Assembly (NCBI GenBank): GCA_012931725.1
Contig: CM022948.1
Span: 48,630,801 to 48,694,800 of the forward strand
DNA: 64,000 nt
Direction of reading: 5' to 3'
Source: Litsea cubeba
Taxonomy: Eukaryota > Streptophyta > Magnoliopsida > Laurales > Lauraceae
Part shown: positions 57,929-64,000 of the stretch, piece by piece
How positions within the stretch are numbered: the stretch's first letter is position 1
How the letters are laid out: each line of letters begins with the position of its first letter
The notes under the pieces: model-generated
What the model was told of the DNA's origin: nothing
What the model saw: the letters and a program-made list of their open reading frames with translations, nothing else
Database searches by the model: none
Position numbers and translations under genes: made by a program

Positions 57929-59772
57929 TTAAAAATAAAGCAATAAGAGGAGATAAAATTGCCATTTGGAAAGACTCACATATGATGAGAAAAATCGTTG
58001 GAAAAATGAGAGATTCTAGGGGAGGGAAATTAGATCGTTTGAATTTGATGGAGCCCACTAAAAACTCATACGGTAGCCTTGGAAGTCCAACGGTGGGAAA
58101 CTAATGAATCAAACTATTACAAATTTAACACATGGTTGATGGTACACTGTTTGTAGGGCCTTCATGATGACATGGAGATAGTTAGTGGCATGGATTTAAG
58201 GTGGGACCTTTTTTTTTTTTTTTGAATGGCTTGTTTTAATGGTTTGAATGGTTTTTTAATGGGTTTTTTTTTTTTTTTTTTTGAAAGGTGTTATTAGCAT
58301 TAAAGATTTAGTAGGTGAGTCCACTGTGATTGGAGTGTTATTTGACCTTAGACATATGAGGAGTGGTTATTATCAATCAAATGGTGAGCCTTAAAAGAGC
58401 ACCCCTAACTGTCATTGTGACCTGACGAGCCCTTACAAGAAAATGGCTTAAATGTCAATTCTCTGTTTGAGGATTATTAACATATCCAAATTTGTTAGCA
58501 ATTTGGACAGCACCGCTCTAGAAAAAAAAAAAAAAAGACGCTTGAAAAATGAATGAACTAAAATGACACCTTTGAAAAATGAAAAAAAAAATAGAATGCA
58601 AAAATAATACTAAAAATGTGAGTGTAAACTTTCATGCTTCCATTTTCTAGTTTTTACCATCTATAAATGAAAGTATGAAACATATAAATTTATTAAAATT
58701 ACTTAACAAACATAGTAAAATGAAACTTTTAGGGGCACTTTGTTCGTCTGAAATGGGCATGAATTGTGCTAGAATTGGGTAGGCATTAGGCCTAGAATGA
58801 CTCTAAATGGCTAGAAGAGGGATCAAAATCGAACCACCTCAAGTTAAATTTGGAACCTTCCAACTAATTCCGGTTGGAACCGAATGGAATTGACAACTAT
58901 GCATGGCTCGGCATAGCATGGCCCAGCCTAACCTATAACAGTAAAAAAACAGCTATATTGGGTAATTTCACCCCTTTACCTATCCCAATGATAAAAAAAT
59001 GCAATATTTCAAGGAAGTCATCATAGCAGTAAATTTTATTTCAAGCTTTTTAAAATTATAATATTGTAACTTTTTAATTTAAAAAAAGATAAAATAATAT
59101 ATTTTGGCCTATGAGCCAGCCCGACTGGGAGTTGAGTAAAATGGTTGTGCCATGCCGTTTGTCAAACGAGGCAACCTAGGGGTGCATGGGTCACCTAATG
59201 GGCCACCTATAGACTGATAGATATGTAGAATATGAAAAAGTGCAACACATAAAAGGATTTGGCTAAGGTTAGATCCGAATGGAGAAGCAGAATTTATGTA
59301 GCAGATCCGAACATGGTTCAAAATAGCCGGATTATCGGCCGCAAAATTCATGGAGCCGACCCTAACATGGTTCAAAATAATATGCACAAATATTCCGCGA
59401 ATCTCTGGTTTCAAACAAATGAAAAAAAAAAAAAAGAACCTAAAAAAAGCGAAAGTATCTATCCCTAAATAGACAAGGATAATACATTAATTAAAATGCA
59501 TAATGCTGGACCAAAAAAGCTTCTAGAGAAACCCGTTTGCAAAATCCTTTTCAGGCCATTCTTTGTTTGTGGTATTGAATTGGATCGTTTATGCAAAGTT
59601 TGTTGGATTAAATCTAGAATGACTTCTATCTTAGATATAGAGAGATGTTAGGATTTGAATTAAAGAGAGACATTAGGGACACTAGTAGCATTGATATAAG
59701 GATTTGAATTAGAGAGTTGTTAGGGACGGTATAGCAATGATATCAAAGATAGACGTGAGTTTTGTATAAGGA
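57929..59772. other. No gene; possible Helitron start, T-runs and short repeats
   Basis: AAAGCAATAAGAGGAGATAA at 57937 resembles a Helitron 5' end placed after H. Two T-runs of about 20 bases occur at 58210 and 58267. CCGAACATGGTTCAAAATA / CCCTAACATGGTTCAAAATA recurs at 59307 and 59361. No coding frame was recognised. Confidence 0.45.
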
Positions 59773-61870
59773 CTAGCAACAAACGCCCGTGCTAAGCCGG
59801 GGCCCCAAATAAAATTTATTTAGAATACTTCATTTTTTCTAAAATATTGTATATAACTTATATTTAAAAGTTAAATTAAAATCTAGAATACATTATAAAA
59901 TTAATAGTACTTTATTATATTTACATTAAATATCTAGCACTTTTGTAAATAACAAAAATTCGATAAAAACAATATCAATGCATTTTAAAAGACAGTTTTA
60001 GATTATTTACTTGAACAACCCTTTGATTTTCTAACTTTATTAAGGACATGAAATTAAACATCCATCTAAGAAGGCATAGTCTTAAATTTATTTTTAAATT
60101 AATCACCTTACTAACCCTTAATTTTCTAACATTCTTCAAAACTTGATAGGAAAGTACATTAGATGAAAAATACGACCTATAAAGCATAATATTCTTAAAA
60201 TCCAAATTGAAAGATATTTTGGTGCTTGAAAAACTAATTAATAGAAAAAATGAAAAATTAATTAATAGAAAAGGTACAAATCTAAGAAAAACAGAGTTGC
60301 AATTTATTAAAAAAATAATAGTACGTTCCTATTGCGCGTTGTGACAATAAACCAAAAACAATATTTATGGAAAAAAATAATATAATAATTTTGAAATCAT
60401 GATGTAAATATAAAAAACAAATCTAGAATTTCCATAATATACAATACCAAAATATAAGTTTCCTAATTTGTTAATGTGATCAAATTACTTGCATTGAAGC
60501 TATATACACCTTTGTACTCCACGCCCCACTTGAGTTAGTGGAAAGGATTTTCCCAATCATCATCATTTTTTATGTATAGTGTGGAAGGAAAAAGGGTCGT
60601 TGGGGTTTCTGTAGATAATATCACTACATTTGCCTCTAATTCTCTTGGTATGGTACTAAATATATCTTGATATAATAATAATCTATAAAAAGGATAATGA
60701 GAGAGAGAGTACTAACCGTCATCTGAGCCTGATGATAAATCTTAGCTCATTAAAGATTAGATTAGAAAAGCAAATTGTCCACCATTATAGAAATTTTAAA
60801 TGAAGAGATTTAGGGAGGAGATTTGGAGAGGTGTGGTGCGTAGGCTCAATAAATAAAAATACAATGAAATTATGATTTTTTCTCTGAGATGATATTGGAA
60901 AAGAATAGATTTTACAGAAATGAATAAATTATTTATATTTATTATATATATAACTTTAATAAAAAAAGAAAAACCAACTTGGTGGGGTCACATGATGTAA
61001 TATCTAAAGGTGGGCCTCATATCCTAATTCCTTTAAGGTGTGTCCAATTGGACAGTGAGACCTTGCTGATGTGGCATTCCGAGGATCCTTAGTGGGGTCA
61101 CATGATATAACATCTAAAGATAGGCCCCATATCAAAGTCTTTAAAGGTGTGTCCAATTGAATATTTGGACAGTAGGCTCTTGTTGATGTGGTGCTCCAAG
61201 GAGCCTTGGTGGGACACATGATGTAATATTTAAAAATGGGCCGCTTATCCTAATTCATTTAGGTGCATCATGTTGTGTTTAAAGATGGCCTCGTCTACAA
61301 CAATTATTAAAGGCAAGTCATGGATGGTATTTCGTACAGCTAGATGTCCCAGATCAATTAACAGGCATTAACAACCAATGGAAGATAAAGCCAAGATGGG
61401 CATGCATTAATGGGCCCACATGAATAATTAGGTACACCCATGTAGCAACTGGACGGTCCAGATTGCCTTGCACTCTTTTTATGGACGGATGAGATCACTA
61501 TAAGACTATCTATATATCTAAATCTTTGACAACTCTTTGAAATTTATCAAATTTTCTAAAACTTTTGTGGGGTAATACATAAGTGAAAGAGATTGATATT
61601 ACATAGTGATATTACATAGTGGGCCCCCTTAGAAGGCTCTTTTGTGTTATTTTTGCAAGATTAACTTTAATTTTAGGGGATATTGATTGAAAGACTTTAG
61701 GAGATAGAAGATATGGATGGATACTTTTGGAGAAAAAATAGTGGAATGTGATGACATGGCTCCTTAAATCACTCTAAGTTTTTTATGTATATTTATTTAA
61801 AAGGAGAACTCCTTCGATGATGACATGGCACCCCTCACAGCCCTCCTCTCCGTTTGCTTTAATATATATA
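59773..61870 (-). mobile_element. Non-autonomous Helitron I, about 2.1 kb
   Basis: Minus strand: begins in TTATATATATTAAAGCAAAC near 61870 and ends GGGGCCCCGGCTTAGCACGG-GC, GTTTGTTGCTAG, then T. The 3' hairpin is closely similar to that of H. The interior has three copies of GGGGTCACATGATGTAATAT / GTGTCCAATTG blocks at 60984-61230. No Rep/helicase is encoded. Confidence 0.65.
60980..61270. repeat. Tandem repeat about 110 bp, 2-3 copies, in Helitron I
   Basis: TGGGGTCACATGATGTAATA, TCTAAAG.T.GGCC.CATATC, TTTAAGGTGTGTCCAATTG and TGATGTGGC recur at about 60981, 61093 and 61205. Confidence 0.75.
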
Positions 61871-61924
61871 ATATTTAAAGAGACAAGGATTGTTAATGAA
61901 ATCATGTATTGGATAAAGATGGTA

Positions 61925-62102
61925 GGGAACATTCATATGCATCTTTCCCTCACCATAGGCTAAGGGAAACTTTCTTTTTGAAAATTTTCAAATACAAAAT
62001 GTACTTTTTCAAGTACATAGGGTACAAAATGCACTTTTCATGTGCAAAAAGAGGAGTGTCCCTTACTCTATGGTGAGGGGAAGATGCATATGAACATTTC
62101 CC
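61925..62102. mobile_element. MITE, family M2, 178 bp
   Basis: Terminal inverted repeat of about 34 bases: GGGAACATTCATATGCATCT at the left, inverse of AGATGCATATGAACATTTCC-C at the right, with CTCACCATAG completing the arm. Confidence 0.85.
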
Positions 62103-62134
62103 AAGATTGTATATGAAAGTTTGTAGTAGTATAG

Positions 62135-62279
62135 GGGAACATTCATTTGCATGTTTTCCTCACCATATGGTGAGAGACACTCCCCTTTTTGAAGATTTTT
62201 AAGTACAAAATACATTTCATGTGCAAAAATGGGTGTCCATTAATCTATGGTGAGGCAAAGATGCATATGAACTTTTCCC
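62135..62279. mobile_element. MITE, family M2, 145 bp, second copy
   Basis: Same ends (GGGAACATTCATTTGCAT, and GATGCATATGAACTTTTCCC) and the same interior CTCACCATATGG / CTATGGTGAGG, 33 bases from the first copy. Confidence 0.8.
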
Positions 62280-63408
62280 TTATTATAGTATTAAATCAGT
62301 TTCATAATTTAGCAAGGAATGAGAGATGATGCTTTTCTTTTATCAAGCAATCACCACCCAAAATGAGCTTACCTTTTAATAATAGTATAGTTGGTTTACC
62401 TTTTTTATGCTCTCACCATAGAAACTCCCTTCACAAGTCCCATTCCATCAACCAAAAAACTTAAGAATTTGGTCATTGGTTGATTACATAAAAGGGAGTG
62501 TCTCACCTTTGAGCTACTGCTTGATTGGCATAATATATATAGTTGACGTACTCAAATTCTTTTATATAGTTAGACCAACTATGGACCTCATGTCATGCTA
62601 CATTCACAACAAGCCGTGTACCGGAATATATATACAACACGTCTGTATATTTAAATAGCATATTACCTCCAACATCTTGACTTTAACAAATAGTATTTTT
62701 ATATTCTAAAACTTGCAAGCAACTGCTTTAACTGATTCATAAAATCCCACGCATGTCATGGCAAAAGATGAAGAAGATTTTCTAAAAATGATGTCAGGTT
62801 TAATTGTCGTTTTGTATTATTGCCCCAAGTTTAGTTCTGACACATGGTTAATTCTAAGAGGAATTCTATTCATTTAGAACAAATATACCTTGGATTTTGT
62901 CAATAGAACCAAAAACAGCCATTGACGGATGTGATCGACCTAAGAATTTATAATAATAAAGATGTTTGTTTCTCAAAATTAAAAATTGCAGATGGTTATA
63001 TGTAAATGTTGTTGAAAAATATAGGTGATTCTATAAATTCCCTAATTCAGAATTCATTATTTGGAAACAATTGATTAAAGGTAAGGGTTTGACTGTTAAA
63101 GCTAAAAAGGGAAATGTGAGGAAAATGTAGTTGGTTAGTCTTCAAGTTGGTGCTCTCCATGATATGATCCACTTGAATTCTTATATAAAAGGTTGTCCAG
63201 TCATTTCTAATATAGAATTAGATGGGAGGGTCTAACTATATATGGAGCCATTTCACCTGACCACTTCTAGGTCTTTGGTGTTTTCCTTGTAAAAGTAGGA
63301 AAGGAGAAAGGGCATGCCATTCTCTTGACAGAGACACAGAAGTTGACCTTCGGCAAGCCAAAAAGTAATCTCTATTGGTAATGAGTTTTATCCATAGTCC
63401 ACTCATTC

Positions 63409-63410
<2 letters not shown>
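62280..63410. other. No gene recognised
   Basis: AT-rich; no convincing coding frames, repeats or RNA genes. Confidence 0.4.

Positions 63411-63452
<42 letters not shown>
63411..63452. repeat. (AT)n microsatellite
   Basis: About 20 AT units, ending exactly at the transposon-like terminus. Confidence 0.9.
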
Positions 63453-63455
<3 letters not shown>

Positions 63456-63500
63456 ACCGGCTCCCCTAAGCTGAAGCTTAGGGGAGGTTTCAGCTGAATC
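63453..63500. mobile_element. Transposon terminus related to the MITE at 24829
   Basis: GGACCGGCTCCCCTAAGCTG followed by AAGCTTAGGGGA matches the terminal repeat GGCTCTCCTAAGCTCAAGCT of the element at 24829-25204. The matching right end would lie beyond the window. Confidence 0.55.
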
Positions 63501-63795
63501 GTGCGATTGTCCCGTGTGCACTAAAAATGGGTTGAAAACTGGCGCCCGTTCTCCCTTCTTCATTTCATTTCCCCCTCTTCATTTTCCCCTTCCATCTTCG
63601 GCAACGATCTCCTGCAAACTGGTCGCTCTCTCTCGCTCGCGACTGATCACTCTCTCAGCTCGATCTCTCTCTCACCTCGATCTCTCTCCGTCGCGGCGAT
63701 CTCGGACGCTCTCTCTGCGTAGACCCTCTCTCTCGGCGATCTCTCTCTGCGCAAACCCTCTCTCTCTCTCGGCGATCTCTCTCTCTGCTGCGACT

Positions 63796-64000
63796 CTCCA
63801 GGCCATGGATTCCAGCCATGTCGCCCTCGTCGCCCTTCTCCTCCGATCAGAGGGCTTCAAGCACTACCTCTGGGACTGCATTCTCTCCATGGGCATGAAC
63901 CTCAACAACATGTCCAAGATGCTCAAGTGCGCCGGTAATGACGACATCATCACCATTAAGGCCGATGATGGCAACGACACCGTCACCTTCATGTTCAAAA
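63796..64000 (+). pseudogene. PCNA (sliding clamp) gene fragment, runs off the window
   Basis: The frame reads LQAMDSSHVALVALLLRSEG, then MGMNLNNMSKMLKCAGNDDI and ITIKADDGNDTVTFMFK to the edge. This is the first-domain part of plant proliferating cell nuclear antigen, the ring that tethers replicative polymerases. The normal N-terminus (about the first 37 residues) is missing: upstream of LQAM is CT-rich sequence. Within the segment after LLLRSEG the residues KHYLWDCILS depart from the usual conserved EHYRCDRNLS pattern, while the rest is nearly perfect. The frame is open to the window end. Possibilities: a gene fragment captured by the transposon whose end is at 63453, or a real exon preceded by an intron with acceptor CTCCAG; the altered residues favour the first. 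Confidence 0.75.

Noticed and set aside
63672..63860. Minus-strand Arg/Glu-rich frame at the right edge
   Set aside because: Antisense of the CT-rich leader and PCNA fragment; low complexity only.
1..64000. tRNA, rRNA or other structured RNA genes
   Set aside because: No convincing cloverleaf or rRNA string was seen by eye; the only tRNA-like string (GGCTCTGATACCA at 33842) is a retrotransposon primer-binding site. A covariance-model search would be needed to exclude them.

Overview
The window reads as an intergenic, repeat-saturated stretch of a flowering-plant nuclear genome. It is AT-rich and long, and nearly everything recognisable is a plant transposable element: Ty3/gypsy Tat and Tekay/Del-like, Ty1/copia, Helitron, hAT, CACTA-like, MULE-like and MITEs. 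The style of the repeats would suit a large-genome angiosperm such as a magnoliid, but the lineage cannot be fixed from this sequence. No complete, intact host gene was found. Two host-gene fragments are visible: the C-terminus of a serine carboxypeptidase-like protein (about 42.0-42.2 kb, minus) and a piece of PCNA running off the right edge (63.8-64.0 kb, plus).

Layout. 0-9.2 kb: 3' part of a Tat-type gypsy element, with several tandem arrays, a broken antisense multi-exon plant-mobile-domain gene with its own TATA box, a polypurine tract and a long LTR. 9.2-15.6 kb: two long solo-LTR-like copies of one Tekay/Del-like family in opposite orientation, one inserted in the other with a 5-bp target duplication (TTAGG). 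15.6-20.8 kb: a second, diverged Tat LTR, an unclassified repeat and a CACTA-type terminus. 20.8-34.2 kb: copia LTRs of two kinds, degraded copia gag and pol on the minus strand, several MITEs, and a hAT element. 35.5-41.0 kb: two Helitrons set end to end, each carrying an array of a roughly 145-bp satellite with a three-monomer higher-order period. 41.0-57.9 kb: further Helitron ends in both orientations, purine-rich tracts that recur at three places, and a 5'-truncated Tekay/Del gypsy element (47.4-54.8 kb) whose gag-pol is nearly complete apart from two nonsense codons and one frameshift. 57.9-64.0 kb: another Helitron, two small MITEs, an (AT)n tract and a transposon terminus next to the PCNA fragment.

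The genes do not form a host pathway. The visible order is insertion upon insertion: LTR into LTR, hAT into copia leader, gypsy into the purine-rich tract, Helitron beside Helitron. The parts most worth following are the satellite-bearing tandem Helitrons, the spliced antisense gene of the Tat element, and the two host-gene fragments that appear to be carried by transposons. All calls rest on motif reading by eye; boundaries marked 'about' are uncertain by tens of bases.
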